A stretch of 64,000 nt of DNA from Corynebacterium glyciniphilum AJ 3170 (GCF_000626675.1 NZ_CP006842.1:2046001-2110000), one strand, 5' to 3'; counted from the stretch's first letter, positions 37,465-48,593 are shown. Notes: generated by a model not told the origin, from the letters alone. Translations and numbers: made by a program.

Positions 37465-38565
37465 CTACTCCCCTGCCTCACTGATGACGATCTGTGCGAT
37501 GCGGTCCGCTGCGTCGCGGTGGCCGGCCGCCGCTGCGGCGTCACCGGCGCGCCGCAACCTCTCCTTGTCCCGCAGGAGCGGGACGACCTCGCGCGCGACA
37601 CGCCCGGGGTCGAGCTCGGAGTCGGGGACGATCACCCCGCCACCGGCAGCGACGACGGGACGGGCATTGAGCTCCTGCTCTCCGTTGCCGTGCGGCAACG
37701 GAACGTATACGGCGGGCAACCCGCAGGCCGAGATCTCCGCCACCGTCATGGCACCGGAGCGGCACAGCACCATGTCAGCGGCCGCCAGCGCGAGATCCAT
37801 GCGATCGATATAGGGCACTGCGACGTACGCCGGCGCCCCCTTCACCGAGGACACCGACGGTGCCTCGTTCTTCTTCCCGTACGCGTGGAGGACGCCGATG
37901 CCGGCGTCAGCGAAAGTACCCGCGGCTCCGCTGACGGCGCCGTTGATGGACGACGCACCCTGGCTCCCCCCGGTGACCAGCAGGACTGGCCGTTCCTGGT
38001 CCAGGCCGAAGAACTCACGCGCCTCATCACGCAGTGCCGGACGGTCCAGCGCCAGCAGTGAGTCACGGACGGGGATACCGACGACGTCGGCATCCAGGCC
38101 CGAGTCAGCCGTTGCGGCGAGAGCACGGCCCCCGAGCCGCACACCGAGCTTGTTGGACATGCCGGCCCGTGCATTGGCCTCGTGCACCACGATCGGCACA
38201 CCCAGTGACTTGGCCGCCAGGTAGGCGGGGGCGGAGACATAGCCGCCGAAGCCCACGACCACGTCGGCCTTGAGGTCCTTAAGCGTGCGGCGAGTCCGCC
38301 GCAGCGCTCCGACAAGACGGAAAGGCAGCGTGAAAAGGTCTTTGTTCAGCTTACGCGGTACCGGCACTGCAGGGATCAGCTCAAGATCCACACCGCGGGC
38401 GGGTACAAGGGTCGTTTCCAGGCCCCGGGTCGTTCCCAGGGCAGTCACGCGGGCGTCCGGACGCACCCGCCGGATGGACTCGGCCACGGCGAGTGCGGGC
38501 TCGATGTGACCCGCCGTCCCACCGCCCGCGAGGACGACGGAGAGTGGACGGGATGAGGGGGACAC
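37465..38565 (-). CDS. murG: UDP-GlcNAc:lipid I GlcNAc transferase
   Basis: Membrane-associated GT28 enzyme that converts lipid I to lipid II. 366 residues. The N-terminal glycine loop is [17 protein letters not shown], and [38 protein letters not shown] and [20 protein letters not shown] (UDP-GlcNAc site) are all present. It starts 3 bases after ftsW ends. Confidence 0.97.
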   Translation of the reverse strand: MSPSSRPLSVVLAGGGTAGHIEPALAVAESIRRVRPDARVTALGTTRGLETTLVPARGVDLELIPAVPVPRKLNKDLFTLPFRLVGALRRTRRTLKDLKADVVVGFGGYVSAPAYLAAKSLGVPIVVHEANARAGMSNKLGVRLGGRALAATADSGLDADVVGIPVRDSLLALDRPALRDEAREFFGLDQERPVLLVTGGSQGASSINGAVSGAAGTFADAGIGVLHAYGKKNEAPSVSSVKGAPAYVAVPYIDRMDLALAAADMVLCRSGAMTVAEISACGLPAVYVPLPHGNGEQELNARPVVAAGGGVIVPDSELDPGRVAREVVPLLRDKERLRRAGDAAAAAGHRDAADRIAQIVISEAGE

Positions 38566-38568
38566 GGC

Positions 38569-40026
38569 TTAACGCCTCCTGCGGTTGTGCTGCTGACTGG
38601 TGCGGTGACGGGGTTCCGGCAACGGTTCCCGGGCCCCACGGTGACGTGAGGTGCCGGGCCGGACCGGCTCTCCCGGCGGCGGCTGCCGTCGCCGGGTCAC
38701 CGGTTCACCGTACCGCTTCGGTTGTTCACGGACGCGCTCACGACGCTCCTGCCCGGGCTTGTAGGGTTCCGGCTCCGGCAGGAACAGAATGCGGTCGATC
38801 AGCGGCCGTCCTTCATGCTGCATCGACGATACCGTGGCAGGTTCATGCCGGGCGATGTTCGCCAGCAACCCAAGAGACGCGAGCGTGACCACCGCAGAAG
38901 AACCGCCTGCTGAAATCAGCGGGAGCTGCACACCGGTCATCGGGAACAGTCCCACGACATAACCCATGTTGTAGAACGCCTGGACGGTGATGCCCATCGT
39001 CAGTGCCGCAGCCAGGAGTCGCAGGAAGGGGTCATTCTGTGCCATCGCGGTGCGGATGCCGAACCATGCCAGCACCCCGAACAGAATGACGACAAGTCCC
39101 GCACCGAGCAGTCCGAGTTCCTCGCCGATGATGGCGAAGACGAAGTCGTTGGCTGCCTCAGGGAGATAGAGCCACTTCGCGCGCGACTGCCCCAGCCCCT
39201 GGCCGAGCAGTCCACCGTCAGACAGCGAGAGGATCCCCTGCCGCGACTGGAACGTCGCGCCACGGGACGTCGCCTCGTCGAAGCTCAGGGTGAACGTCTC
39301 AGTCCAGGAACTGAACCGCGCGCTACGGAACGCGTGCTGGAGGCTGAAGATCACGCCTGCCACGCCGGCAACAGCGAGCACCGACATCAGTGCGGTCGTG
39401 CTGACACCGGCGAAGAACAGCATCGCAGCGACCACGGCAGCCAGTGACAGCATCATGCCCAGGTCATCCTGCAGGAGCACCAGGCCCAGAATCACCGCTG
39501 CGACGATGAGGAACGGGTTCAGGACAAAACGTGCTGAACTGCTCACCCTGGACCGGGCTGCCACGACGGCCGCACCCCAGACCGCCAGCGAGAACTTCGC
39601 CACCTCCGACGGCTGGATACCGACGCCGGCAAAACGGATCCAGGAGTTCGAACCGACCTCGGTTCCACCGACGCCGATCCCGGGGATCAGCACCAGAATC
39701 AACAGCACCACCGAGATCCCCAGGAAAATCACCGAGAGGTTACGCACGGTGGACGGCGTCACCCGCAGGAAAAACCACATACCGACGAGGCCAGCGGCCA
39801 CGACGACGGCCTGCTTCATGAACTCGCCGAAGACACCGGTGTCGCTGTCGATGGACGTCACCATCGACGACGAGAGAACCATCGTCAGTCCGATCACGAC
39901 GAGGATCACGGTCACACTCATGAGGACCTTGTAGTTGAACTGCGGCGTGTTCAGCACACGACGGAACTTTTCGCCGAGTCCGCGCCACGGCGACTCGGTG
40001 CGTCCGGAATCGTTCTTCACCGTCAT
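38569..40026 (-). CDS. ftsW: SEDS-family septal glycosyltransferase FtsW
   Basis: Polymerises lipid II at the septum with FtsI. 485 residues, about ten membrane helices. Family features are PSEVAKFSLAVWGA, LLQDDLGMMLSLA, the large loop with LPEAANDFVFAIIGEELGLLG, and YNMGYVVGLFPMTGVQLPLIS with GGSS. The cytoplasmic tail of about 85 residues is rich in Arg/Pro and lies after the last helix, which is usual in actinobacteria. The ATG overlaps the murD stop as ATGA. Confidence 0.96.
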   Translation of the reverse strand: MTVKNDSGRTESPWRGLGEKFRRVLNTPQFNYKVLMSVTVILVVIGLTMVLSSSMVTSIDSDTGVFGEFMKQAVVVAAGLVGMWFFLRVTPSTVRNLSVIFLGISVVLLILVLIPGIGVGGTEVGSNSWIRFAGVGIQPSEVAKFSLAVWGAAVVAARSRVSSSARFVLNPFLIVAAVILGLVLLQDDLGMMLSLAAVVAAMLFFAGVSTTALMSVLAVAGVAGVIFSLQHAFRSARFSSWTETFTLSFDEATSRGATFQSRQGILSLSDGGLLGQGLGQSRAKWLYLPEAANDFVFAIIGEELGLLGAGLVVILFGVLAWFGIRTAMAQNDPFLRLLAAALTMGITVQAFYNMGYVVGLFPMTGVQLPLISAGGSSAVVTLASLGLLANIARHEPATVSSMQHEGRPLIDRILFLPEPEPYKPGQERRERVREQPKRYGEPVTRRRQPPPGEPVRPGTSRHRGAREPLPEPRHRTSQQHNRRRR

Positions 40027-41465
40027 CGGCCACTATCCTTTCCCGCCGTGCGTCCCGCCAGCTCCGCGAAGAGGTCGCCTCGCTGCGACATGCCCTCGTA
40101 CATGTCCAGTGACGCCGCCGCCGGGGCGAGGACGACGCTGTCGCCGACGCCGGCGATCGACCGTGCCGCCGCAACGGCCACGGTCATCGCGCCGACCGGG
40201 TCAGTGTCGTCGACAACGGTCACCGGGAGATCCGGCGCCACTGCAGCCAACGCGTCTGCGAGGATCTGCCGGTCGACACCCAACACTACGGCTCCGCGGA
40301 GCCCGGGCGCGACCTCGGCGACAAGGTCGTCGACGGCCGCGCCCTTGAGTTGACCCCCGGCCACCCAGACGACACGGTCGAGGCCGCGCAGTGCGGCCGA
40401 TGCGGCGTGGGGATTGGTCGCCTTGGAATTGTCCACCCACCGCACACCGTCGGTCTCGGCCACGACCTGGCCGCGGTGGGCCTGGACGCGGAAATCTGCC
40501 AAGGCCGCAGCGACCGCCTCTGCGGATACACCGATGCTGCGCGCCAGCGCCGCCGCGGCAGCGGCGTCAGCAACACCGGCCGGACCAGGCGGGGAGATGC
40601 CCTCGGCACTGGCGAGGTCTGTGAGCCGTCCGGTGGCCGAGTCGAGCTCGACGATCCGGCCGTCGCGCACTCCGGTGACCACGCTCACGGACAGGTCTGA
40701 CGGCACGGCACCGGGATCGCCCGTGGTGAAGGCCCGATGGTCACCGGGGGCCGCCTGCGCGCCCGACGTGACGACCGGGTCATCAACGGCGATCACGGCA
40801 ACCGCACCGGTGAGAACACGCATCTTGTCAGCGGCATAGTTCTCGAACGATCCGTGCCAGTCGAGGTGGTCCTCGGCGAGGTTGAGCACACATCCGGCGT
40901 CCGGTCCGAACTCCGGGGCCCAGTGGAGCTGGAAACTCGACACTTCGGCAGCCAGGACATCGATCCTCGGATCGGCAAGCAATGCCTCACCCGGTGGCGT
41001 TCCGATGTTGCCTACCGGCCGGGAGCGACGGCCGTCCGCCTGCAGGATCGCGTCAAGCATGGCCGTCGTCGTGGTCTTACCGTTGGTTCCGGTGACCGCC
41101 AGCCAGGTTCTTGGTTCACCGAACAGTGCAGCCCTGTCCGCCAACCAGGCTGCTTCGACATCGCCGATCACGGCCACCCCTGCCTCTGCGGCGGCGGCCG
41201 GGACCGGACCGTCCGGGCGCCACCCCGGCGAGGTGATGACAAGATCGATACACCCGTCCCCCAGCTGTGCCAGCGCTTCAGCAACAGTCACGGAGCGGGC
41301 ACCGGTCTCCGTGCCCAGCGTCCCCGCGGCGACGATGTTGTCATCAGCGATGGTCAGCGCACACTCCAGGTCGCCCAGCATACGGGCCACCCCTGCGCCG
41401 GCCACGCCGGCGCCTGCGACGAGGACGTTACCGCCTCGCATCGCTTCGACGACCTGGTTCACCAT
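40023..41465 (-). CDS. murD: UDP-MurNAc-L-alanine--D-glutamate ligase
   Basis: Adds D-Glu to UDP-MurNAc-L-Ala. 480 residues. The Rossmann N-terminus is NVLVAGAGVAGAGVARML, the ATP loop is AVTGTNGKTTTTAML, and NLAEDHLDWHGSFENYA and RWVDNSKATNPHAA are MurD signatures. It is coupled to ftsW downstream and lies 32 bp after mraY. Confidence 0.96.
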   Translation of the reverse strand: MVNQVVEAMRGGNVLVAGAGVAGAGVARMLGDLECALTIADDNIVAAGTLGTETGARSVTVAEALAQLGDGCIDLVITSPGWRPDGPVPAAAAEAGVAVIGDVEAAWLADRAALFGEPRTWLAVTGTNGKTTTTAMLDAILQADGRRSRPVGNIGTPPGEALLADPRIDVLAAEVSSFQLHWAPEFGPDAGCVLNLAEDHLDWHGSFENYAADKMRVLTGAVAVIAVDDPVVTSGAQAAPGDHRAFTTGDPGAVPSDLSVSVVTGVRDGRIVELDSATGRLTDLASAEGISPPGPAGVADAAAAAALARSIGVSAEAVAAALADFRVQAHRGQVVAETDGVRWVDNSKATNPHAASAALRGLDRVVWVAGGQLKGAAVDDLVAEVAPGLRGAVVLGVDRQILADALAAVAPDLPVTVVDDTDPVGAMTVAVAAARSIAGVGDSVVLAPAAASLDMYEGMSQRGDLFAELAGRTAGKDSGR

Positions 41466-41497
41466 GTGATCGTTCTCCTGTCGTGGGACTGTAGGTA

Positions 41498-42598
41498 TCA
41501 GAGTGGTGAGTTACTCAGCCACTCGGAGTAGAACACCGCCACGCCGACGACGGCGAACAACGCCGACAGCAGCCAGAACCGGACGGTGACCGTGGTCTCC
41601 GCCCACCCCCCGGCCTCGAAGTGGTGGTGGAACGGCGCCATACGGAAGATGCGTCGCCCGGTGGTCTTGAAGGACACGACCTGGATGACCACGCTGGCCG
41701 CCTCCATGACGAACAACAGGCCGACGATGATCATCAGCAGCTCGGTCCGGGACGCGATAGACAGGCCAGCGACCAGGCCACCGAGGGCCAGCGAACCGGT
41801 GTCACCCATGAAGATCTTCGCTGGGGCGGCATTCCACCACAGGAACCCGACACAGCCACCCAGCCCGGCAGCGGCGAGCATCGACAGATCCAGCGGATCC
41901 CGCACGGCGTAGCATCCCGCCTCCGCGGCGCCGGAGCACGAGTTACGGAACTGCCAGAAGGTGATGACCACGTAGGCCGACAGGACCATCGCCGTGACAC
42001 CGGATGCCAGTCCGTCGAGGCCGTCGGTGAGGTTCACGGCATTCGACCAGGCGGAGATGACCAGGTAGATGAAGATCAGGAAGAGGATCGTGCCGATGAC
42101 CGCTCCGCCGACAGCGAGGTCGAGAGTGTTGATGTCCCGAGTGAAGGAGAGTTTCGTCGACGCCGGCTTCAACCCGTCGGCGTTGGGGAACTGCAGCACC
42201 AGGAAACCGAAGATCAAGGCGGTGACCAGCTGGCCCGCGAGCTTCGCCTTCGCGTTCAGCCCGAGATTCCGCCCCTTGACGACCTTGATGTAGTCGTCGG
42301 TGAACCCGAGTCCACCGAGTGCGAGTGTCAGCCCGAGGACGAGCCAGCCGGAGACCCCGGGGCCGGTGCCGTTGGTCACCAGGCCGACAAGTACCGCGAC
42401 CACGTAGCCGGCGGTGATGCCCGCCAGGATCGCGATACCACCCATGGTGGGGGTGCCGCGCTTGCGCAGGTGCGATTTGAGTCCCTCTTCACGGATCTCC
42501 TGGCCGATGCCTTCCGCGGAGAATCGTCGGATCAGCACCGGGGTGAGGAAGATCGAGACAAAGAACGCCACAAGTGCGGCGACGATGATCTGTGTCAT
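41498..42598 (-). CDS. mraY: Phospho-MurNAc-pentapeptide translocase
   Basis: Makes lipid I from UDP-MurNAc-pentapeptide and undecaprenyl phosphate in the membrane. 366 residues, about ten helices. Conserved polar loops are [19 protein letters not shown] (catalytic aspartates), [23 protein letters not shown] and PFHHHFE. The start at ATG 42598 ([13 protein letters not shown]) is 8 bases after the murF stop. A longer frame would run into murF. Confidence 0.97.
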   Translation of the reverse strand: MTQIIVAALVAFFVSIFLTPVLIRRFSAEGIGQEIREEGLKSHLRKRGTPTMGGIAILAGITAGYVVAVLVGLVTNGTGPGVSGWLVLGLTLALGGLGFTDDYIKVVKGRNLGLNAKAKLAGQLVTALIFGFLVLQFPNADGLKPASTKLSFTRDINTLDLAVGGAVIGTILFLIFIYLVISAWSNAVNLTDGLDGLASGVTAMVLSAYVVITFWQFRNSCSGAAEAGCYAVRDPLDLSMLAAAGLGGCVGFLWWNAAPAKIFMGDTGSLALGGLVAGLSIASRTELLMIIVGLLFVMEAASVVIQVVSFKTTGRRIFRMAPFHHHFEAGGWAETTVTVRFWLLSALFAVVGVAVFYSEWLSNSPL

Positions 42599-42606
42599 GG
42601 CTTGGG

Positions 42607-44127
42607 TTACCTGCTCTCTTCTTCGCCGACGAACAGACCTTCGGCGACACTCCACAGGCCGTCGGCGTAGGACGCCTTGACCAGGACGACATCATTGGGT
42701 TCGACGTTGAGGTCGAGGACGTTGACGGCGGCGTCGGCGTTCTCGACCTGGCGCACGGAAACGCCGTTAGCCTCCGCTGCCTCCGCCAGCGCACTCTGGT
42801 TGACCCCGTTACCCACGATCACGGCGTTACCGATACGTCGTTGGGCGAGGACTTCACCGAGGTGGGCATGCTCGTCACGGGCACCGTCCCCCAGCTCGGC
42901 CATCTGTCCCAGCACAGCCCAGCTCTGCACGTCAGAGCGACCTGCTGCGGTGTAGGCCAGGGCATCGATCCCGGCACGCATCGAATCCGGGTTCGCGTTG
43001 TAGGTGTCGTTGATGACGGTCACCCCGTCCGCCCGGGTCCGCACGTCCATGCGGTTCGCGCTGGCGGCGACATGACTGTTCAGAGCTCCGGCGACGGTGG
43101 CGGCGTCCAGACCGCATTCCATCCCGACGACGGCGGCGGCGAGGGCGTTGGAGACCTGGTGTGCGCCGAACACACCGAGCGTGACCTGTACCGGATCCCC
43201 GTAGGGATGGTGCATCGTGAACGAGGCGCGGGCGACCTCGTCCAAGGTGATGTCCGAGGCGTAGTAGTCGGCCGCGGCGCGCCCCTGCTCCGACATCGAG
43301 AAACGGATGATCCTCGCATCGGTCCGTGTCCGCATCGCCGAGACGTGGTCGTCGTCGGCGTTGAGTACGGCCAGCCCGCCGTCCACGGCGGACGGGAGTG
43401 ATTCCACGAGTTCACCCTTCGCCCGCGCGATCGCCTCCCGGGAACCGAACTCGCCCAGGTGTGCCGTGCCGACGTTCAGGACGACACCGATCCGGGGCGG
43501 TGCGATCCGTGCGAGGTGCGCGATGTGCCCCTGGCCCCGGGCCGACATCTCGGCGACGAGGAACCTGGTGCTGCGCCCTGCCTTCAGTGCGGTATACGGG
43601 TGTCCGATCTCGTTGTTGAAGCTTCCGGGAGGTGCGACGGTCTCGCCTGCACGGGTGAGGACGGCTCCGAGGAGGTCCTTGGTCGAGGTCTTTCCCGCTG
43701 AGCCTGTCACACCCACGACGGTGAGCCCTTCCTCAGCGACCAGGGTGTCGGTGTTGTAGCGGGCGAGACGTCCGACCGCGGTGAGCACACGTTCGCCCAC
43801 ACCCTCCGGGTCGTTCTCGAGGTAGGCCGCATTGCGCTGGGCTGAACCCGCGACCGGATCGACGGAGTCCTCGGTCGCCTCACAGAGCAACGAGGGCTGC
43901 CCGACGGGACGTCCGACCATGGCCAGTGCCGCCCCGTCACGCAGTGCTCCCGGGACGAAGTCATGTCCGTCAACGCGCTCACCGGGCAGCGCCATGAAGA
44001 CGCTGCCCGGGGTGATCCGTCGTGAATCGAACTCGACGGGCCCGGTCACGACAGTCTCTGCCGTGGCACCGTCGACCAGGTGTCCTCCGGTGACCTCGGC
44101 GATGGTGCCGCTTGTCATCTCAATCAT
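42607..44127 (-). CDS. murF: UDP-MurNAc-tripeptide--D-Ala-D-Ala ligase
   Basis: Adds the D-Ala-D-Ala dipeptide to complete the pentapeptide. 506 residues. The ATP loop [17 protein letters not shown] is flanked by LVAEEGL and [33 protein letters not shown] and [16 protein letters not shown] are MurF signatures. The ATG overlaps the murE stop as ATGA. A second ATG three codons in (MTSGTIAEV) is an alternative start. Confidence 0.97.
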   Translation of the reverse strand: MIEMTSGTIAEVTGGHLVDGATAETVVTGPVEFDSRRITPGSVFMALPGERVDGHDFVPGALRDGAALAMVGRPVGQPSLLCEATEDSVDPVAGSAQRNAAYLENDPEGVGERVLTAVGRLARYNTDTLVAEEGLTVVGVTGSAGKTSTKDLLGAVLTRAGETVAPPGSFNNEIGHPYTALKAGRSTRFLVAEMSARGQGHIAHLARIAPPRIGVVLNVGTAHLGEFGSREAIARAKGELVESLPSAVDGGLAVLNADDDHVSAMRTRTDARIIRFSMSEQGRAAADYYASDITLDEVARASFTMHHPYGDPVQVTLGVFGAHQVSNALAAAVVGMECGLDAATVAGALNSHVAASANRMDVRTRADGVTVINDTYNANPDSMRAGIDALAYTAAGRSDVQSWAVLGQMAELGDGARDEHAHLGEVLAQRRIGNAVIVGNGVNQSALAEAAEANGVSVRQVENADAAVNVLDLNVEPNDVVLVKASYADGLWSVAEGLFVGEEESR

Positions 44128-45725
44128 CGTGTCGGTTCCTGTCTGTCCTGTCGGTCCCTGAGTGCTTGTGCAAGTACGGCCACGTCGTCGAACTCGAGGA
44201 CGGTGTCACCGACGATCTGTCCGGTCTCGTGGCCTTTGCCGGCGACTATGACGATATCGCCCCGACGGGCCCAGGTGACTGAGGCCCTGATCGCGTCGGC
44301 CCTGTCACCGATCTCGCGGAGGTCGACACCCCGACTGTCTGCGATGTCCCGGGCTCCGGCGAGAACCTCGGTACGGATGTCCGCAGGTTCTTCATCGCGG
44401 GGGTTGTCGTCGGTGACGATCACGAGGTCCGCACCCTTCGCCGCCTCAGCCCCCATCAATGGGCGCTTCTCGTGGTCGCGGTTGCCTCCCGCGCCGAGCA
44501 CCACGCCGATGCGGCCCCCGTGTCCCGCCCGGTCCAACTGGTCCGCGAGGGTCGTCAGCGCGGCGGCCACGGCGCCGGGTTTGTGGGCGTAGTCGACCAG
44601 TGCCAGGAACTCCCGCGGGTAGCGGGCGTCACCCTCACCGACGGTCACCGCCTGCATCCTGCCGGGAACGTGGAGGTCGCCGAGCTTCGGCGCCGCAGTG
44701 GGAACGTCGATACCGGCCTGTCCGGCACATGCCAGTGCTACGACGGCGTTCGCGACATTGAACACCCCCGGCAAGGAGAGCGGGAAACTGAAAGGGCGGT
44801 CGGGAAGCCCCGGGGCCTCCGGATGCGTCACCGTCACATGCTGCACACCGTCGGTCCCGATCTCGACCGAGTCGACCGACCATGACGCTGGTGCCACGCC
44901 GGTGGTCGTCACCGTCGTTGCGTCGTCCAGCGTCTCCGCCAGTTCCCGTCCCCACGCGTCGTCGACGCAGACGACGGACGCCGGGAGTACCCCACCGGGA
45001 TCCTGCGGCACGGTGAAGAGAAGTGACTTCGCCTGGAAGTAGTCCCGCATCGTGGGGTGGAAGTCCAGGTGATCCTGGCTGAGGTTGGTGAAACCGGTGA
45101 CATCGAAGTCCACCCCACGCACCCGGCCCATCACCAGGGCATGGGAGGACACCTCCATCACGACGTGGGTGACCCCCTCGTCGCGCATACGGGCGAAAAG
45201 CCCCTGGAGTGTCGGCGCTTCCGGTGTGGTCAGGGATGTCGGGACGGCGCGGCCGTTGATTCTGGTCCCGGTGGTCCCGATGAGGCCCACGCTGTGGTCG
45301 TCGAGCAGCATCCGCTCGATCATGTACGACGTGGTCGTCTTACCGCTGGTACCGGTGACACCGATCACCGTCATCGACCGCGACGGATGTCCGTGGATCT
45401 CGGCGGCGACTGGTCCGAGCCAGGCACGGCAGTCGTCGACCACCAGTGCGATGGTCTGCACACCGTCCGCCCGGAGCACCTTCAGTCCGTCTCCATCGGT
45501 GAGAACGCAGCTGCCCGCCGACTGGCCGGCGAAGGACGCCCCGTGGGCACGGGTCCCCGGCACCGCCATGAACATACCGCCCACCGCCACCGAGCGCGCG
45601 TCGATCGCGGCGTCCGTCACGAGGACGTCTCCGGCCCCACCGGGAACGGTTGACTCACCGAGCGCCACAAGACGCCCTCCGGTCAGGTCCGCGAGTGCGG
45701 ACAGGGTGGGTGGTTTCACGGTCAC
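44124..45725 (-). CDS. murE: UDP-MurNAc-tripeptide synthetase, meso-DAP specific
   Basis: Adds meso-diaminopimelate to UDP-MurNAc-L-Ala-D-Glu. 533 residues. The ATP loop is IGVTGTSGKTTTSYMIE. TTPEAPTLQ, NLSQDHLDFH and DYAHKPGA are family motifs. DNPRDEEP near residue 435 is the DNPR signature for meso-DAP rather than lysine, as expected for Corynebacterium cell walls. The ATG overlaps the ftsI stop. Confidence 0.97.
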   Translation of the reverse strand: MTVKPPTLSALADLTGGRLVALGESTVPGGAGDVLVTDAAIDARSVAVGGMFMAVPGTRAHGASFAGQSAGSCVLTDGDGLKVLRADGVQTIALVVDDCRAWLGPVAAEIHGHPSRSMTVIGVTGTSGKTTTSYMIERMLLDDHSVGLIGTTGTRINGRAVPTSLTTPEAPTLQGLFARMRDEGVTHVVMEVSSHALVMGRVRGVDFDVTGFTNLSQDHLDFHPTMRDYFQAKSLLFTVPQDPGGVLPASVVCVDDAWGRELAETLDDATTVTTTGVAPASWSVDSVEIGTDGVQHVTVTHPEAPGLPDRPFSFPLSLPGVFNVANAVVALACAGQAGIDVPTAAPKLGDLHVPGRMQAVTVGEGDARYPREFLALVDYAHKPGAVAAALTTLADQLDRAGHGGRIGVVLGAGGNRDHEKRPLMGAEAAKGADLVIVTDDNPRDEEPADIRTEVLAGARDIADSRGVDLREIGDRADAIRASVTWARRGDIVIVAGKGHETGQIVGDTVLEFDDVAVLAQALRDRQDRQEPTR

Positions 45726-47743
45726 TGCGCCTCCAGCGTCAGTCGGGGTGCTGCCTCCGGGGAAAGCGGCACGTTGTAATGGTCAAGCAGCCAGGACGTA
45801 ATGTCCCGGAACAGCGGTGCGGCGGACTGACCACCGCTTCCGTCGGTCCCGCGCTCGGGGTCGTCCAGCATGATGGCGACAACGAAGCGGGGGTCGTCCG
45901 CCGGAGCGATCCCGGCGTAGGTGATCCAGTAGTCGGAGTTAGAGTACGCCCGCGTCTCGGGGTCGATCTGCTGGGCGGTGCCTGTCTTTCCACTGGTCTG
46001 GTATCCCTCAATACCGGCAGTCGGCGCAGTGCCCTGCTGGACTCCTGTCGGATCCGACTGGTTGACCGCGCGGAACATGTCGACCACCGTGCGTGCCGTC
46101 TCCGGCGAGACCACCTCCACCGATTCCGGCTCGTCCTGCGGGATGTCATTGCCGGCGGCGTCGGTCACCGACTTGATGATGCTCGGTGTCACCCGGACAC
46201 CGTCGTTCGCCAGCGCCTGGTAGATACTGGCCATCTGCAGCAGACTCATCGACATGCCCTGCCCGATCGGCAGGTTGGCGAAGGTACCACCTGACCACTG
46301 CGACAGATCCGGAACATACCCGCTGGTCTCACTGGGCAAGCCCAGATCCGTGGCCTGGCCTATACCGAACTTCTGCACGTAGTCCCAGAAGCTCTCCTCA
46401 CCCACGCGGTCCGCCAGCATCAACGTGCCGACGTTAGAGGACTTACCGAAGATACCTGTCGTGGTGTAGGGCACCACCCCGTGGTCCCACGCGTCCTTGA
46501 CCGTCACACCGGACATGTCGATACTGCCCGGGACCTGCAGCACCTCGTCCGGGGTGGTCTTGCCGTCCTCGATGGCCGCCGCGGCGGTCATCACCTTCGC
46601 CACCGACCCGGGTTCGTAGGCGTCCTGCACAACCCGGTTACCGAAGACCTTGCCGTCCTCGAGCTGCTCGTCGATGTTGCCCTGGGGATTGATCGTGTCC
46701 GAGGTGGCCATCGAGACCACCTCGCCGCTCGTGGCGTCGAGCACCACGGCGGAGGCCGATTCGGCGCCGGACCTGTCCTTGGCCTGCTGTACCAGTTGCT
46801 GAATGTAGGTCTGGGCCTCCAGGTCAAGGGTCAGCTCGTAGGCGTCGCCGTCGACGGCCGGGTGTCGGTCGCGGGTCGAACCGGGGATGGCGAGGCCGTT
46901 CGCCCCGACGTCGACGGTGCGCGAACCATTGGTGCCCTGCAATCGGGAATCCTGGGACAGTTCCAGACCGAACTGGCCCTCATTGTCACGGCTGATCTTG
47001 CCGATGACGTTCTGCGCCACGGCACCGTTGGGATACTGGCGGATGTCCTGTCGTTCCACGGTGATCTCCGGGTATTCCTCGGAGACCTTCTCCGCGACAT
47101 CAGGATCAACGTCGCGGACCAGGACTTCGTAGGTCGAATCGGCGGTGAGTTTGTCCCGGATGTCGTCGGCTTTTACCCCGTCAGCGTCGTCGGATGAGGA
47201 CCCGGAACCCGAACTCGACTCAGACTCCGCATCGGGGTCGGTCTGGTTGTCGGATTCATTGAGCAACTCCGGCAGTCCTTCGGCGATCTCATCGATCCGT
47301 TCCTCCGGTGCGGAGACGCTCTCGGGATCAAGCTCATGACGGTCCTCCATGAAGGACTCGAGAAGGTGGGGGTGCACCGACAACGACCGAGCCTCCATGG
47401 TGTAGGAGAGCCGCTGGCCGTTCCTGTCGACGATACTGCCCCGATGGGCCGGCTCGGTGATCACCGCCGTGCGCTGTTCACTGGCCATCGCGGACAACTC
47501 CGGCCCCTTGACCAGCTGTACCCAGGTCAGTCTGAGCAGCAGTGCGAGGACCAGGACGACGACAATGATCAGCACCGCGGCACCACGCTTGCCGAAACTG
47601 GCGGCACCGATGTCGAGAGTCTGCCAGGAGTTCCCGGGAACCCCTGACCTGGTGGACCGGGACGACGGTCGCGAGGGACGCGAGGGTCGCTGAGGTCGGG
47701 GGTCACGTCCGGCGTACTGCCTTCGGTCCCTGTCCTCGGCCAA
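45722..47743 (-). CDS. ftsI: Septal peptidoglycan transpeptidase (PBP3)
   Basis: 673 residues. Basic cytoplasmic N-terminus, one membrane helix at about 57-77, a dimerisation domain, then the transpeptidase domain with SVAK (Ser about 380), GKSSNVG and SGKTGTAQQ. The segment at about 160-190 is an unusually long acidic Ser/Asp insertion within the N-terminal domain, likely a disordered loop. The start codon is TTG with GGGAGAGG just upstream; no ATG or GTG fits better. A perfect stem-loop lies in the gap before it. Confidence 0.95.
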   Translation of the reverse strand: MAEDRDRRQYAGRDPRPQRPSRPSRPSSRSTRSGVPGNSWQTLDIGAASFGKRGAAVLIIVVVLVLALLLRLTWVQLVKGPELSAMASEQRTAVITEPAHRGSIVDRNGQRLSYTMEARSLSVHPHLLESFMEDRHELDPESVSAPEERIDEIAEGLPELLNESDNQTDPDAESESSSGSGSSSDDADGVKADDIRDKLTADSTYEVLVRDVDPDVAEKVSEEYPEITVERQDIRQYPNGAVAQNVIGKISRDNEGQFGLELSQDSRLQGTNGSRTVDVGANGLAIPGSTRDRHPAVDGDAYELTLDLEAQTYIQQLVQQAKDRSGAESASAVVLDATSGEVVSMATSDTINPQGNIDEQLEDGKVFGNRVVQDAYEPGSVAKVMTAAAAIEDGKTTPDEVLQVPGSIDMSGVTVKDAWDHGVVPYTTTGIFGKSSNVGTLMLADRVGEESFWDYVQKFGIGQATDLGLPSETSGYVPDLSQWSGGTFANLPIGQGMSMSLLQMASIYQALANDGVRVTPSIIKSVTDAAGNDIPQDEPESVEVVSPETARTVVDMFRAVNQSDPTGVQQGTAPTAGIEGYQTSGKTGTAQQIDPETRAYSNSDYWITYAGIAPADDPRFVVAIMLDDPERGTDGSGGQSAAPLFRDITSWLLDHYNVPLSPEAAPRLTLEAQ

Positions 47744-47783
47744 TGTGACCTCTCCCTTCCACGATGCTCACCGCATGATCCTG

Positions 47784-47808
47784 TCGACCGGACATGAGAC
47801 CCGGTCGA
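47784..47808 (-). promoter_or_regulatory. Perfect stem-loop in the ftsL-ftsI gap
   Basis: TCGACCGG (47784-47791) and CCGGTCGA (47801-47808) are exact 8-bp arms with a 9-base loop. It lies 41 bases before the TTG start of ftsI and has no U-run, so it could be an RNA processing or translation-control hairpin or an operator. The rest of the 142-bp gap shows no gene and no consensus promoter. Confidence 0.5.
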
Positions 47809-47885
47809 TTCATCCCGTCCATTGTCCTAGCACGGGCACCGCACCCGGGGCATTGGACGCCGGGCGTGTCTTGTCGGCTGCGCCG

Positions 47886-48593
47886 TCAGTATGGAAGTTC
47901 GCCGGTTGAGTCGGAACCACGCTGCGCCTCGCCGGCCGGTGCCACAGAGTCACCGTCCGGGTTGTCGCGCCCGTTGCCTCCGTTGTCCAGCGCCTGCGGA
48001 GCCAGCCCCGGGACCTGCCCGGTAGCCTCCGGGTCACTGGTCGGGCGCTGCGCCCGGACGTCACCGTTGATGTCCGTGACCGGCAGGGTTGCCTCAGGGT
48101 CTGCGGCGCGGAGTTCGTTGACGTCGTCACCGTTGACGTTGAGGACGCCCGCCTGACCGGGGACGACCATTCCCAGACGCGATGCCTCAGCCGCGATGCG
48201 TTGAGTGGAGGACGCATCCTCCACATCGCGGTGCAGCGACTCCAGTTCATTGGACAGCGTCGTGCTCGTTGCTTCAGCCTCAGAGAGCTGGAAGGACTGT
48301 TCCGTCGTCTTTCCCGACAGATACATGGCGAAAGCAACTCCGGCGACGAACAGAGCGAGTAGGACCACCCAGGTCCGCACCACCGAGCGCTCAGCGGCGG
48401 ACGGGACGGCGATTCGACGTCCCCGAACCGTCACCTGCTGCCTCGAACCTCGCCGCCGGACCGGACTGGCGTGGGTGCGGCGGGGATCCTCACGACGGGG
48501 TGCCGGAGTGACGACGGCGGACCTGTGATCGTCATTCCCGGTTACGCTGGTGCGTTGGCGGGTGCGCTGACGGGCTGCGGTGGCGGTGCTCAT
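47886..48593 (-). CDS. ftsL: FtsL-like division protein
   Basis: 235 residues. Long basic N-terminal cytoplasmic region (about 70 residues), one membrane helix at about 73-93 ([17 protein letters not shown]), then a short coiled-coil ([20 protein letters not shown]) and [13 protein letters not shown], an FtsL-type position. It is longer than most FtsL because of an acidic, probably disordered C-terminal tail of about 80 residues. It is assigned by position between rsmH and ftsI as well as by architecture. The ATG overlaps the rsmH stop. Confidence 0.85.
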   Translation of the reverse strand: MSTATAARQRTRQRTSVTGNDDHRSAVVTPAPRREDPRRTHASPVRRRGSRQQVTVRGRRIAVPSAAERSVVRTWVVLLALFVAGVAFAMYLSGKTTEQSFQLSEAEATSTTLSNELESLHRDVEDASSTQRIAAEASRLGMVVPGQAGVLNVNGDDVNELRAADPEATLPVTDINGDVRAQRPTSDPEATGQVPGLAPQALDNGGNGRDNPDGDSVAPAGEAQRGSDSTGELPY

